This document shows positions 10,642-25,209 of a stretch of DNA of 64,000 bases, in pieces. A program made the translations under genes and the position numbers. Source of the DNA: Colletes latitarsis (Eukaryota > Arthropoda > Insecta > Hymenoptera > Colletidae); assembly GCF_051014445.1 (NCBI RefSeq), contig NW_027488385.1:992001-1056000 (forward strand), written 5' to 3'. The notes beneath the pieces are model-generated. The model was not told the origin of the DNA. It saw only the letters and a program-made list of their open reading frames with translations, and searched no databases. Every line of letters starts with the position of its first letter. The stretch's first letter is position 1.

Positions 10642-13057
10642 TGTGGTCCCACATTACTACGTAATCCAAACCAGAAAAAACCCAGGTCCGTTCAACAAGT
10701 ATGTGAAGAATGCGAAAGTATGAGTCTGATGAGTGAAAATCCCAGGCCTAACCTAGACCTAACATGCGTTATCCTCAAAAATATTGATCGAAACCTGGTT
10801 TAATCGACTGTTTCAGTGTGGTACCACATTACTATGCGATCCAAACCAGAAAATAACACAGGATCTGTCAAACGAGTATGTGAAGTGTGCGAAAGTATGA
10901 GCCTGATGAGAGCAAATCCCAGACCTAACCTAGACCTAACATGAATTATTCTCTAAAATATTGATCGAAACCAGGTTTAATTGACTGTTTCGGTGTGGTA
11001 CCACATTACTACGTGATCCAAACCAGAAAAAGCCCAGGATCAGTTCAACAAGTATGTGAAAAACGCGAAAGTATGAGTCTGATGAGTGAAAATCCCAGGC
11101 CTAACCTAGACCTAACATGCGATATCCTCAAAAATATTGATCGAAACCAGGTTTAATCGACTGTTTCAGTGTGGTACCAGACTACTACGTGACCCAATGC
11201 AGAAAAAAACCCAGGATCTGTTCAACAAGTATGTGAAAAACGCGAAAGTATGAGCCTGATGAGGGCGAATCCCAGACCTATGCCAGACCTAACTTGCGTT
11301 ATCCTCTGAAATATTGATCGAAACGAGGTTTAATTGACTGTTTCAGCGTGGTACCACATTACTACGTGATACAATCCAGAAACAGCCCAGGATCTAGCCA
11401 TGAAGTGTGAGAAATATGCGAAAGTATGAGCCTGATGAGAGCAACTCCCAGACCTAACGTAGACCTAACATGAATTATTCTCTAATATATTGATCGAAAC
11501 CAGGTTTAATTGACTGTTTCAGTGTGGTCCCACATTACTACGTGATCCAAACCAGAAAAAACCCAGGATCCGTTCAACAAGTATGTGAAGAATGCGAAAG
11601 TATGAGTCTGATGAGTGAAAATCCCCGGCTTAACCTAGACCTAACATGCGTTATCCTCAAAAATATTGATCGAAACCAGGTTTAATCGACTGTTTCAGTG
11701 TGGTACCACACTACTACGTGACCCAATCCAGAAAAAACCCAGGATCTGTTCAACAAGTATGTGAAAAACGTGAAAGTATGAGCCTGATGAGGGAAAATCC
11801 CAGACCTATCCCAGACCTAACTTGCGTTATCCTCTAAAATATTGATCGAAACCAGGTTTAATTGACTGTTTCTGTGTGGTACCACATTACTACGTGATAC
11901 AATCCAGAAATAGCCCAGGATCTAGCCATGAAGTATGAGAAATATGCGAAAGTATGAGCCTGACGAGGGCAAATCCTAGACCTAACCCAGACCTAACATG
12001 CGTTATCCTCTAAAATATTTATCAAGACCAGGTTTAATTGATTGTTTCTGTGTGGTCCCACATTACTACGTGATCCAAACCAGAAAAAACCCAGGATCCG
12101 TTCAACAATATGAGAAGAATGCGAAAGTATGAGTCTGATGAGTGAAAATCCCGGGCCTAACCTAGACCTAACATGCGTTATCCTCAAAAATACTGATCGA
12201 AACCTGGTTTAATCGACTGTTTCAGTGTGGTACCACATTACTATGCGATCCAAACCAGAAAATAACCCAGGATCTGTTCAACGAGTATGTGAAAAACGCG
12301 AAAGTATGAGCCTGATGTGGGCAAATCCCAGACCTATCCCAGACCTAACTTGCGTTGTCCGCTAAGATATTGATGGAAACCAGGTTTAATTGACTGTTTC
12401 AGTGTTGTACTTCATTACTACGTGATGCAATCCAGAAAAAGGCCTGGATCTAGCCATCAAGTATGAGAAATATGCGAAAGAATGAGCCTGATGAGAGCAA
12501 ATCCCAGACCTAACCTAGACCTAACATGAATTATTCTCTAATATATTGATCGAAACCAGGTTTAATTGATTGTTTCAGTGTGGTCCCACATTACTACGTG
12601 ATCCAAACCAGAAAAAACCCAGGATACGTTCAACAAGTATGTGAAGAATGCGAAAGTATGAGTCTGATGAGTGGAAATCCCAGACCTAACCTAGACCTAA
12701 CATGCGTTATCCTCTAAAATGTTGATCCAAACCAGGTTTAATGGACTGTTTCAGTGTGGTACCACACTACTACGTGATCCAAACCAGAAAAAACCCAGGA
12801 TCTGTTCAACAAGTATGTGAAAAACGCGAAAGTATGAGCCTGAAGTGGGCAAATCCCAGACCTATCCCAGACCTAACTTGCGTTATCCTCTAAAATATTG
12901 ATCGAAACTAGGTTTAATCGACTGTTTCAGCGTGGTACCACATTACTATGTGATACAATCCAGAAACAGCCCAGGATCTAGCCATGAAGTATGAGAAATA
13001 TGCGAAAGTATGAGCCTGATGAGGGCAAATCCTAGACCTAACCCAAACCTAACATGC
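10642..13057. repeat. Satellite segment continuing the 1.4-3.4 kb block
   Basis: From about 9.7 kb to 11.6 kb this matches 1.43-3.36 kb at a shift of 8284 bp, for example the GGTCCG deletion tag at 2401 and 10685. After that come type D, E, C and A monomers, including the first copy of a 175-bp CAATATGAGAAGAATGCG variant near 12110. No gene is present. Confidence 0.75.
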
Positions 13058-13233
13058 GTTATCCTCTAAAATATTTATCAAGACCAGGTTTAATTCAATG
13101 TTTCAGTGTGGTACCACATCACTACGTGAACCATACCAGCAAAAACCCTCGATCAGGTCAACATGTATGTTAAAACTGCGAAAGTATGACCCTGATGAGA
13201 GCAAATCCCAGGCCTAACCTAGACCTAACATGC
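13058..13233 (+). repeat. TTCAATGTTTC marker monomer, copy 1
   Basis: This 176-bp monomer has TTTAATTCAATGTTTC, CACATCACTACGTGAACC, AGCAAAAACCCTCGATC and AACATGTATGTT. This exact combination recurs only at the four other sites listed here, so it is a useful lineage tag. Confidence 0.85.
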
Positions 13234-13405
13234 GTTGTCCTCTAAAATATTGATGGAAACCAGGTTTAATCGACTGTTTCAGTGTGGTACCACACTACTA
13301 CGTGACCCAATCCAGAAAAAACCCAGGATCTGTTCAACAAGTATGTGAAAAACGCGAAAGTATGAGTCTGATGAGTGAAAATCCCAGACCTAACCTAGAC
13401 CTAAC

Positions 13406-16400
13406 ATGCGTTATCCTCTAAAATGTTGATCCAAACCTGGTTTAATGGACTGTTTCAGTGTGGTACCACACTACTACGTGATCCAAACCAGAAAAAACCC
13501 AGGATCTGTTCAACAAGTATGTGAAAAACGCGAAAGTATGAGCCTGAAGTGGGCAAATCCCAGACCTATCCCAGACCTAACTTGCGTTGTCCTCTAAGAT
13601 ATTGATGGAAACCAGGTATAATTGACTGTATCAGTGTTGTACTTCATTACTACGTGATGCAATCCAGAAAAAGCCCAGGATCTAGCCATCAAGTATGAGA
13701 AATATGCGAAAGAATGAGCCTGATGAGAGCAAATCCCAGACCTAACCTAGACCTAACATGAATTATTCTCTAATATATTGATCGAAACCAGGTTTAATTG
13801 ACTGTTTCAGGGTGGTCCCACATTACTACGTGATCCAAACCAGAAAAAACCCAGGATCCGTTCAACAAGTATGTGAAGAATGCGAAAGTATGAGTCTGAT
13901 GAGTGAAAATCCCAGGCCTAACCTAGACCTGATATGCGTTATCCTCAAAAATATTGATCGAAATCTGGTTTAATCGACTGTTTCAGTGTGGTACCACATT
14001 ACTATGCGATCCAAACCAGAAAATAACACAGGATCTGTCAAACGAGTATGTGAAGTTTGCGAAAGTATGAGCCTGATGAGAGCAAATCCCAGACCTAACC
14101 AAGACCTAACATGAATTATTCTCTAAAATATTGATCGAAACCAGGTTTAATTGACTGTTTCAGTGTGGTACCACATTACTACGTGATCCAAACCAGAAAA
14201 AGCCCAGGATCAGTTCAACAAGTATGTGAAAAACGCGAAAGTATGAGCCTGATGAGGGCGAATCCCAGACCTATGCCAGACCTAACTTGCGTTATCCTCT
14301 AAAATATTGATCGAAACTAGGTTTAATCGACTGTTTCAGCGTGGTACCACATTACTATGTGATACAATCCAGAAACAGCCCAGGATCTAGCCATGAAGTA
14401 TGAGAAATATGCGAAAGTATGAGCCTGATGAGGGCAAATCCTAGACCTAACCCAAACCTAACATGCGTTATCCTCTAAAATATTTATCAAGACCAGGTTT
14501 AATTCAATGTTTCAGTGTGGTACCACATCACTACGTGAACCATATCAGCAAAAACCCTCGATCAGGTCAACATGTATGTTAAAACTGCGAAAGTATGACC
14601 CTGATGAGAGCAAATCCCAGGCCTAACCTAGACCTAACATGCGTTGTCCTCTAAAATATTGATGGAAACCAGGTTTAATTGACTGCTTCAGTGTTGTACT
14701 TCACTACTACGTGATGCAATCCAGAGAAAGCCCAGGATCTAGCATTCAAGTATGAGAAATATGCGAAAGAATGAGCCTGATGAGAGCAAAACCCAGACCT
14801 AACCTAGACCTAACATGAATTATTCTCTAAAAAATTGATCGAAACCAGGTTTAATTGACTGTTTCAGTGTTGTACTTCATTACTACGTGATGCAATCCAG
14901 AAAAAGCCCAGGATTTAGCCGTCAAGTATGAGAAATATGCGAAAGAATTAGCCTGACGAGAGCAAATCCCAGACCTAACCTAGACCTAACATGAATTATT
15001 CTCTAAAATATTGATCAAAATCAGGTTTAATTGATTGTTTCAGTGTGGTACCACATTACTACGTGATTCACACCAGAAAAAACCCAAGATCCGTTCAACA
15101 AGTATGTGAAGAATGCGAAAGTATGAGTCTGATGATTGAGAATCCCAGGCCTAACCTAGACCTAACATGCGTTATCCTCAATAATATTGATCGAAACCAG
15201 GTTTAATTGAGTGTTTCAGTGTTGTACTTCATTACTACGTGATGCAATCCAGAAAAAGCCCAGGAACTAGCCATCTAGTATGAGAAATATGCGAAAGAAT
15301 GAGTCTGATGAGGGCAAATCCCAGGCCTAACCTAGACATAACTTTCGTTATCCTCTAAAATATTGATCGAAACCAGGTTTAGTGGGCTGTCTCAGTGTGG
15401 TACCACATTACTGCGCGATCCAAACCTGAAGAAACCCAGGATCTGTTCAACAAGTATGTGAACAAATGCGAAAGTATGACCCTGATGTGGGCAAATCCCA
15501 GACCTATCCCAGACCTAACTTGCATTGTCCTCTAAAATATTGATCGAAACCAGGTTTAATTGACTGTCTCAGTGTGGTACCATATTACTACGTGATCCAA
15601 TCCAGAAATAGCCCAGGATGTAGCCATGAAGTATGAGAAATATGCGAAAGAATGAGCCTGATGAGAGCAAATCCCAGACCTAACCTAGACCTAACATGAA
15701 TTATTCTCTAATATATTGATCGAAACCAGGTTTAATTGACTGTTTCCGTGTGGTCCCACATTACTACGTGATCCAAACCAGAAAAAACCCAGGATCCGTT
15801 CAACAAGTATGTGAAGAATGCGAAAGTATGAGTCTGATGAGTGAAAATCCCAGGCCTAACCTAGACCTAACATGCGATATCCTCAAAAATATTGATCGAA
15901 ACCAGGTTTAATCGACTGTTTCAGTGTGGTACCAGACTACTACGTGACCCAATCCAGAAAAAAACCCAGGATCTGTTCAACAAGTATGTGAAAAACGCGA
16001 AAGTATGAGCCTGATGAGGGAAAATCCCAGACCAATCCCAGACCTAACTTGCGTTGTCCTCTAAGATATTGATCGAAACGAGGTTTAATTGACTGTTTCA
16101 GCGTGGTACCACATTACTACGTGATACAATCCAGAAACAGCCCAGGATCTAGCCATGAAGTGTGAGAAATATGCGAAAGTATGAGCCTGATGAGAGCAAC
16201 TCCCAGACCTAACCTAGACCTAACATGAATTATTCTCTAATATATTGATCGGAACCAGGTTTAATTGACTGTTTCAGTGTGGTCCCACATTACTACGTGA
16301 TCCAAACCAGAAAATAACCCAGGATCAGTTCAACGAGTATGTGAAGTGTGCGAAAGTATGAGTCTGATGAGGGCAAATCCCAGACCTATCCCAGACCTAA

Positions 16401-16982
16401 CATGCGTTATCCTCTAAAATATTTATCAAGACCAGGTTTAATTGATTGTTTCAGTGTGGTCCCACATTACTACGTGATCCAAACCAGAAAAAACCCAGGA
16501 TCCGTTCAACAAGTATGTGAAGAATGCGAAAGTATGAGTCTGATGAGTGAAAATCCCAGACCTAACCTAGACCTAACATGCGTTATCCTCTAAAATGTTG
16601 ATCCAAACCAGGTTTCATGGACTGTTTCAGTGTGGTACCACACTACTACGTGATCCAAACCAGAAAAAACCCAGGATCTGTTCAACAAGTATGTGAAAAA
16701 CGCGAAAGTATGAGCCTGATGTGGGCAAATCCCAGACCTATCCCAGACCTAATTTGCGTTGTCCTCTAAGATATTGATGGAAACCAGGTTTAATTGACTG
16801 TTTCAGTGTTGTACTTCATTACTACGTGATGCAATCCAGAAAAAGCCCAGGATCTAGCCATCAAGTATGAGAAATATGCGAAAGAATGAGCCTGATGAGA
16901 GCAAATCCCAGACCTAACCTAGACCTAACATGAATTATTCTCTAATATATTGATCGAAACCAGGTTTAATTGACTGTTTCAG
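13406..16982. repeat. Third copy of the 19-monomer block with a 528-bp insertion
   Basis: 13406-14321 matches 4244-5159 at a shift of 9162 bp, and 14855-16982 matches 5165-7292 at a shift of 9690 bp. The shift increases by 528 bp, exactly three monomers, between 14322 and 14855. That extra segment contains a TTCAATGTTTC marker monomer. It is either an insertion here or a deletion in the 3349-bp unit. Confidence 0.8.
14467..14642 (+). repeat. TTCAATGTTTC marker monomer, copy 2
   Basis: Same marker as at 13058, 1409 bp (8 monomers) further on. It differs visibly by CATATCAGC instead of CATACCAGC. It sits inside the three-monomer segment missing from the 3349-bp unit. Confidence 0.85.
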
Positions 16983-19900
16983 TGTGGTCCCACATTACTA
17001 CGTAATCCAAACCAGAAAAAACCCAGGTCCGTTCAACAAGTATGTGAAGAATGCGAAAGTATGAGTCTGATGAGTGAAAATCCCAGGCCTAACCTAGACC
17101 TAACATGCGTTATCCTCAAAAATATTGATCGAAACCTGGTTTAATCGACTGTTTCAGTGTGGTACCACATTACTATGCGATCCAAACCAGAAAATAACAC
17201 AGGATCTGTCAAACGAGTATGTGAAGTGTGCGAAAGTATGAGCCTGATGAGAGCAAATCCCAGACCTAACCTAGACCTAACATGAATTATTCTCTAATAT
17301 ATTGATCGAAACCAGGTTTAATTGACTGTTTCAGTGTGGTCCCACATTACTACGTGATCCAAACCAGAAAAAACCCAGGATCCGTTCAACAAGTATGTGA
17401 AGAATGCGAAAGTATGAGTCTGATGAGTGAAAATCCCCGGCTTAACCTAGACCTAACATGCGTTATCCTCAAAAATATTGATCGAAACCAGGTTTAATCG
17501 ACTGTTTCAGTGTGGTACCACACTACTACGTGACCCAATCCAGAAAAAACCCAGGATCTGTTCAACAAGTATGTGAAAAACGTGAAAGTATGAGCCTGAT
17601 GAGGGAAAATCCCAGACCTATCCCAGACCTAACTTGCGTTATCCTCTAAAATATTGATGGAAACCAGGTTTAATTGACTGTTTCAGTGTTGTACTTCATT
17701 ACTACGTGATGCAATCCAGAAAAAGGCCTGGATCTAGCCATCAAGTATGAGAAATATGCGAAAGAATGAGCCTGATGAGAGCAAATCCCAGACCTAACCT
17801 AGACCTAACATGCGTTATCCTCTAAAATGTTGATCCAAACCTGGTTTAATGGACTGTTTCAGTGTGGTACCACACTACTACGTGATCCAAACCAGAAAAA
17901 ACCCAGGATCTGTTCAACAAGTATGTGAAAAACGCGAAAGTATGAGCCTGAAGTGGGCAAATCCCAGACCTATCCCAGACCTAACTTGCGTTGTCCTCTA
18001 AGATATTGATGGAAACCAGGTATAATTGACTGTTTCAGTGTTGTACTTCATTACTACGTGATGCAATCCAGAAAAAGCCCAGGATCTAGCCATCAAGTAT
18101 GAGAAATATGCGAAAGAATGAGCCTGATGAGAGCAAATCCCAGACCTAACCTAGACCTAACATGAATTATTCTCTAATATATTGATCGAAACCAGGTTTA
18201 ATTGACTGTTTCAGGGTGGTCCCACATTACTACGTGATCCAAACCAGAAAAAACCCAGGATCCGTTCAACAAGTATGTGAAGAATGCGAAAGTATGAGTC
18301 TGATGAGTGAAAATCCCAGGCCTAACCTAGACCTGATATGCGTTATCCTCAAAAATATTGATCGAAATCTGGTTTAATCGACTGTTTCAGTGTGGTGCCA
18401 CATTACTATGCGATCCAAACCAGAAAATAACACAGGATCTGTCAAACGAGTATGTGAAGTTTGCGAAAGTATGAGCCTGATGAGAGCAAATCCCAGACCT
18501 AACCAAGACCTAACATGAATTATTCTCTAAAATATTGATCGAAACCAGGTTTAATTGACTGTTTCAGTGTGGTACCACATTACTACGTGATCCAAACCAG
18601 AAAAAGCCCAGGATCAGTTCAACAAGTATGTGAAAAACGCGAAAGTATGAGCCTGATGAGGGCGAATCCCAGACCTATGCCAGACCTAACTTGCGTTATC
18701 CTCTAAAATATTGATCGAAACTAGGTTTAATCGACTGTTTCAGCGTGGTACCACATTACTATGTGATACAATCCAGAAACAGCCCAGGATCTAGCCATGA
18801 AGTATGAGAAATATGCGAAAGTATGAGCCTGATGAGGGCAAATCCTAGACCTAACCCAAACCTAACATGCGTTATCCTCTAAAATATTTATCAAGACCAG
18901 GTTTAATTCAATGTTTCAGTGTGGTACCACATCACTACGTGAACCATACCAGCAAAAACCCTCGATCAGGTCAACATGTATGTTAAAACTGCGAAAGTAT
19001 GACCCTGATGAGAGCAAATCCCAGGCCTAACCTGGACCTAACATGCGTTGTCCTCTAAAATATTGATGGAAACCAGGTTTAATTGACTGTTTCAGTGTGG
19101 TACCAGACTACTACGTGACCCAATCCAGAAAAAAACCCAGGATCTGTTCAACAAGTATGTGAAAAACGCGAAAGTATGAGCCTGATGAGGGAAAATCCCA
19201 GACCAATCCCAGACCTAACTTGCGTTGTCCTCTAAGATATTGATCGAAACGAGGTTTAATTGACTGTTTCAGCGTGGTACCACATTACTACGTGATACAA
19301 TCCAGAAACAGCCCAGGATCTAGCCATCAAGTATGAGAAATATGCGAAAGAATGAGCCTGATGAGAGCAAATCCCAGACCTAACCTAGACCTAACATGCG
19401 TTATCCTCTAAAATATTTATCAAGACCAGGTTTAATTGATTGTTTCAGTGTGGTCCCACATTACTACGTGATCCAAACCAGAAAAAACCCAGGATCCGTT
19501 CAACAAGTATGTGAAGAATGCGAAAGTATGAGTCTGATGAGTGAAAATCCCAGACCTAACCTAGACCTAACATGCGTTATCCTCTAAAATGTTGATCCAA
19601 ACCAGGTTTCATGGACTGTTTCAGTGTGGTACCACACTACTACGTGATCCAAACCAGAAAAAACCCAGGATCTGTTCAACAAGTATGTGAAAAACGCGAA
19701 AGTATGAGCCTGATGTGGGCAAATCCCAGACCTATCCCAGACCTAATTTGCGTTGTCCTCTAAGATATTGATGGAAACCAGGTTTAATTGACTGTTTCAG
19801 TGTTGTACTTCATTACTACGTGATGCAATCCAGAAAAAGCCCAGGATCTAGCCATCAAGTATGAGAAATATGCGAAAGAATGAGCCTGATGAGAGCAAAT

Positions 19901-20659
19901 CCCAGACCTAACCTAGACCTAACATGAATTATTCTCTAATATATTGATCGAAACCAGGTTTAATTGACTGTTTCAGTGTGGTCCCACATTACTACGTAAT
20001 CCAAACCAGAAAAAACCCAGGTCCGTTCAACAAGTATGTGAAGAATGCGAAAGTATGAGTCTGATGAGTGAAAATCCCAGGCCTAACCTAGACCTAACAT
20101 GCGTTATCCTCAAAAATATTGATCGAAACCTGGTTTAATCGACTGTTTCAGTGTGGTACCACATTACTATGCGATCCAAATCAGAAAATAACACAGGATC
20201 TGTCAAACGAGTATGTGAAGTGTGCGAAAGTATGAGCCTGATGAGAGCAAATCCCAGACCTAACCTAGACCTAACATGAATTATTCTCTAAAATATTGAT
20301 CGAAACCAGGTTTAATTGACTGTTTCGGTGTGGTACCACATTACTACGTGATCCAAACCAGAAAAAGCCCAGGATCAGTTCAACAAGAATGTGAAAAACG
20401 CGAAAGTATGAGTCTGATGAGTGAAAATCCCAGGCCTAACCTAGACCTAACATGCGATATCCTCAAAAATATTGATCGAAACCAGGTTTAATCGACTGTT
20501 TCAGTGTGGTACCAGACTACTACGTGACCCAATGCAGAAAAAAACCCGGGATCTGTTCAACAAGTATGTGAAAAACGCGAAAGTATGAGCCTGATGAGGG
20601 CGAATCCCAGACCTATGCCAGACCTAACTTGCGTTATCCTCTAAAATATTGATCGAAAC
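16983..20659. repeat. Mosaic satellite segment with further partial block copies
   Basis: About 17820-18725 matches 4255-5160 at a shift of 13566 bp. The type A frame reappears at 19396, and the GGTCCG tag lies at 17026 and 20020. Block order differs from the earlier copies, and hybrid monomers occur near 17640-17690 and 19080. This fits rearrangement by unequal exchange. Confidence 0.75.
18871..19046 (+). repeat. TTCAATGTTTC marker monomer, copy 3
   Basis: Same marker, 4404 bp (25 monomers) after copy 2. The tail reads CCTGGACC instead of CCTAGACC. Confidence 0.85.
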
Positions 20660-23600
20660 GAGGTTTAATTGACTGTTTCAGCGTGGTACCACATTACTAC
20701 GTGATACAATCCAGAAACAGCCCAGGATCTAGCCATGAAGTGTGAGAAATATGCGAAAGTATGAGCCTGATGAGAGCAACTCCCAGACCTAACCTAGACC
20801 TAACATGAATTATTCTCTAATATATTGATCGAAACCAGGTTTAATTGACTGTTTCAGTGTGGTCCCACATTACTACGTGATCCAAACCAGAAAAAACCCA
20901 GGATCCGTTCAACAAGTATGTGAAGAATGCGAAAGTATGAGTCTGATGAGTGAAAATCCCCGGCTTAACCTAGACCTAACATGCGTTATCCTCAAAAATA
21001 TTGATCGAAACCAGGTTTAATCGACTGTTTCTGTGTGGTACCACACTACTACGTGACCCAATCCAGAAAAAACCCAGGATCTGTTCAACAAGTATGTGAA
21101 AAACGTGAAAGTATGAGCCTGATGAGGGAAAATCCCAGACCTATCCCAGACCTAACTTGCGTTATCCTCTAAAATATTGATCGAAACCAGGTTTAATTGA
21201 CTGTTTCTGTGTGGTACCACATTACTACGTGATACAATCCAGAAATAGCCCAGGATCTAGCCATGAAGTATGAGAAATATGCGAAAGTATGAGCCTGACG
21301 AGGGCAAATCCTAGACCTAACCCAGACCTAACATGCGTTATCCTCTAAAATATTTATCAAGACCAGGTTTAATTGATTGTTTCTGTGTGGTCCCACATTA
21401 CTACGTGATCCAAACCAGAAAAAACCCAGGATCCGTTCAACAATATGAGGAGAATGCGAAAGTATGAGTCTGATGAGTGAAAATCCCGGGCCTAACCTAG
21501 ACCTAACATGCGTTATCCTCAAAAATACTGATCGAAACCTGGTTTAATCGACTGTTTCAGTGTGGTACCACATTACTATGCGATCCAAACCAGAAAATAA
21601 CCCAGGATCTGTTCAACGAGTATGTGAAAAACGCGAAAGTATGAGCCTGATGTGGGCAAATCCCAGACCTATCCCAGACCTAACTTGCGTTGTCCGCTAA
21701 GATATTGATGGAAACCAGGTTTAATTGACTGTTTCAGTGTTGTACTTCATTACTACGTGATGCAATCCAGAAAAAGGCCTGGATCTAGCCATCAAGTATG
21801 TGAAATATGCGAAAGAATGAGCCTGATGAGAGCAAATCCCAGACCTAACCTAGACCTAACATGAATTATTCTCTAATATATTGATCGAAACAAGGTTTAA
21901 TTGATTGTTTCAGTGTGGTCCCACATTACTACGTGATCCAAACCAGAAAAAACCCAGGATACGTTCAACAAGTATGTGAAGAATGCGAAAGTATGAGTCT
22001 GATGAGTGAAAATCCCAGGCCTAACCTAGACCTGATATGCGTTATTCTCTAAAATATTGATCGAAACCAGGTTTAATTGACTGTTTCAGTGTGGTACCAC
22101 ATTACTACGTGATCCAAACCAGAAAAAGCCCAGGATCAGTTCAACAAGTATGTGAAAAACGCGGAAGTATGAGCCTGATGAGGGCGAATCCCAGACCTAT
22201 GCCAGACCTAACTTGCGTTATCCTCTAAAATATTGATCGAAACGAGGTTTAATTGACTGTTTCAGCGTGGTACCACATTACTACGTGATACAATCCAGAA
22301 ACAGCCCAGGATCTAGCCATGAAGTGTGAGAAATATGCGAAAGTATGAGCCTGATGAGAGCAACTCCCAGACCTAACCTAGACCTAACATGAATTATTCT
22401 CTAATATATTGATCGAAACCAGGTTTAATTGACTGTTTCAGTGTGGTCCCACATTACTACGTGATCCAAACCAGAAAAAACCCAGGATCCGTTCAACAAG
22501 TATGTGAAGAATGCGAAAGTATGAGTCTGATGAGTGAAAATCCCCGGCTTAACCTAGACCTAACATGCGTTATCCTCAAAAATATTGATCGAAACCAGGT
22601 TTAATCGACTGTTTCTGTGTGGTACCACACTACTACGTGACCCAATCCAGAAAAAACCCAGGATCTGTTCAACAAGTATGTGAAAAACGTGAAAGTATGA
22701 GCCTGATGAGGGAAAATCCCAGACCTATCCCAGACCTAACTTGCGTTATCCTCTAAAATATTGATCGAAACCAGGTTTAATTGACTGTTTCTGTGTGGTA
22801 CCACATTACTACGTGATACAATCCAGAAATAGCCCAGGATCTAGCCATGAAGTATGAGAAATATGCGAAAGTATGAGCCTGACGAGGGCAAATCCTAGAC
22901 CTAACCCAGACCTAACATGCGTTATCCTCTAAAATATTTATCAAGACCAGGTTTAATTGATTGTTTCTGTGTGGTCCCACATTACTACGTGATCCAAACC
23001 AGAAAAAACCCAGGATCCGTTCAACAATATGAGGAGAATGCGAAAGTATGAGTCTGATGAGTGAAAATCCCGGGCCTAACCTAGACCTAACATGCGTTAT
23101 CCTCAAAAATACTGATCGAAACCTGGTTTAATCGACTGTTTCAGTGTGGTACCACATTACTATGCGATCCAAACCAGAAAATAACCCAGGATCTGTTCAA
23201 CGAGTATGTGAAAAACGCGAAAGTATGAGCCTGATGTGGGCAAATCCCAGACCTATCCCAGACCTAACTTGCGTTGTCCGCTAAGATATTGATGGAAACC
23301 AGGTTTAATTGACTGTTTCAGTGTTGTACTTCATTACTACGTGATGCAATCCAGAAAAAGGCCTGGATCTAGCCATCAAGTATGTGAAATATGCGAAAGA
23401 ATGAGCCTGATGAGAGCAAATCCCAGACCTAACCTAGACCTAACATGAATTATTCTCTAATATATTGATCGAAACCAGGTTTAATTGATTGTTTCAGTGT
23501 GGTCCCACATTACTACGTGATCCAAACCAGAAAAAACCCAGGATACGTTCAACAAGTATGTGAAGAATGCGAAAGTATGAGTCTGATGAGTGAAAATCCC

Positions 23601-23827
23601 AGGCCTAACCTAGACCTGATATGCGTTATTCTCTAAAATATTGATCGAAACCAGGTTTAATTGACTGTTTCAGTGTGGTACCACATTACTACGTGATCCA
23701 AACCAGAAAAAGCCCAGGATCAGTTCAACAAGTATGTGAAAAACGCGGAAGTATGAGCCTGATGAGGGCGAATCCCAGACCTATGCCAGACCTAACTTGC
23801 GTTATCCTCTAAAATATTGATCGAAAC
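20660..23827. repeat. Tandem duplication, 1584-bp unit (9 monomers), two copies
   Basis: Units are 20660-22243 and 22244-23827. Because of flanking homology the breakpoint can slide left to 20581. The bounding mismatches are GCGAAAG/GCGGAAG at 20580/22164 and AACGAGG/AACTAGG at 22244/23828. Inside the unit I saw a single difference: AAACAAGG at 21889 against AAACCAGG at 23473. This is among the youngest events in the window. Confidence 0.9.
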
Positions 23828-23976
23828 TAGGTTTAATCGACTGTTTCAGCGTGGTACCACATTACTATGTGATACAATCCAGAAACAGCCCAGGATCTAG
23901 CCATGAAGTATGAGAAATATGCGAAAGTATGAGCCTGATGAGGGCAAATCCTAGACCTAACCCAAACCTAACATGC

Positions 23977-24152
23977 GTTATCCTCTAAAATATTTATCAA
24001 GACCAGGTTTAATTCAATGTTTCAGTGTGGTACCACATCACTACGTGAACCATACCAGCAAAAACCCTCGATCAGGTCAACATGTATGTTAAATCTGCGA
24101 AAGTATGACCCTGATGAGAGCAAATCCCAGGCCTAACCTAGACCTAACATTC
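23977..24152 (+). repeat. TTCAATGTTTC marker monomer, copy 4
   Basis: Same marker, 5106 bp (29 monomers) after copy 3. It has AAATCTGCG in place of AAAACTGCG. Confidence 0.85.
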
Positions 24153-25209
24153 GTTGTCCTCTAAAATATTGATGGAAACCAGGTTTAATTGACTGCTTCA
24201 GTGTTGTACTTCACTACTGCGTGATGCAATCCAGAGAAAGCCCAGGATCTAGCATTCAAGTATGAGAAATATGCGAAAGAATGAGCCTGATGAGAGCAAA
24301 ACCCAGACCTAACCTAGACCTAACATGAATTATTCTCTAAAAAATTGATCGAAACCAGGTTTAATTGACTGTTTCAGTGTTGTACTTCATTACTACGTGA
24401 TGCAATCCAGAAAAAGCCCAGGATCTAGCCGTCGAGTATGAGAAATATGCGAAAGAATTAGCCTGACGAGAGCAAATCCCAGACCTAACCTAGACCTAAC
24501 ATGAATTATTCTCTAAAATATTGATCAAAATCAGGTTTAATTGATTGTTTCAGTGTGGTACCACATTACTACGTGATTCACACCAGAAAAAACCCAAGAT
24601 CCGTTCAACAAGTATGTGAAGAATGCGAAAGTATGAGTCTGATGATTGAAAATCCCAGGCCTAACCTAGACCTAACATGCGTTATCCTCAATAATATTGA
24701 TCGAAACCAGGTTTAATTGAGTGTTTCAGTGTTGTACTTCATTACTACGTGATGCAATCCAGAAAAAGCCCAGGAACTAGCCATCTAGTATGAGAAATAT
24801 GCGAAAGAATGAGTCTGATGAGGGCAAATCCCAGGCCTAACCTAGACATAACTTTCGTTATCCTCTAAAATATTGATCGAAACCAGGTTTAGTGGGCTGT
24901 CTCAGTGTGGTACCACATTACTGCGCGATCCAAACCAGAAAAAACCCAGGATCTGTTCAACAAGTATGTGAACAAATGCGAAAGTATGACCCTGATGTGG
25001 GCAAATCCCAGACCTATCCCAGACCTAACTTGCATTGTCCTCTAAAATATTGATCGAAACCAGGTTTAATCGACTGTTTCAGCGTGGTACCACATTACTA
25101 TGTGATACAATCCAGAAACAGCCCAGGATCTAGCCATGAAGTATGAGAAATATGCGAAAGTATGAGCCTGATGAGGGCAAATCCTAGACCTAACCCAAAC
25201 CTAACATGC

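Noticed and set aside
12140..12160. Possible CENP-B box (CCCGGG in some monomers, TTCG in ACTTTCGTTATCC variants)
   Set aside because: The required spacing of TTCG, A and CGGG is not met on either strand in the monomers examined.
11993..12187. Recurring reverse open frame of 64 residues (also at 21328, 22912, 28020, 34008 and 35240)
   Set aside because: It is the antisense reading of the same monomer. It exists only where a one-base deletion (CAATATGAG) shifts the frame past a stop, and it duplicates along with the satellite blocks.
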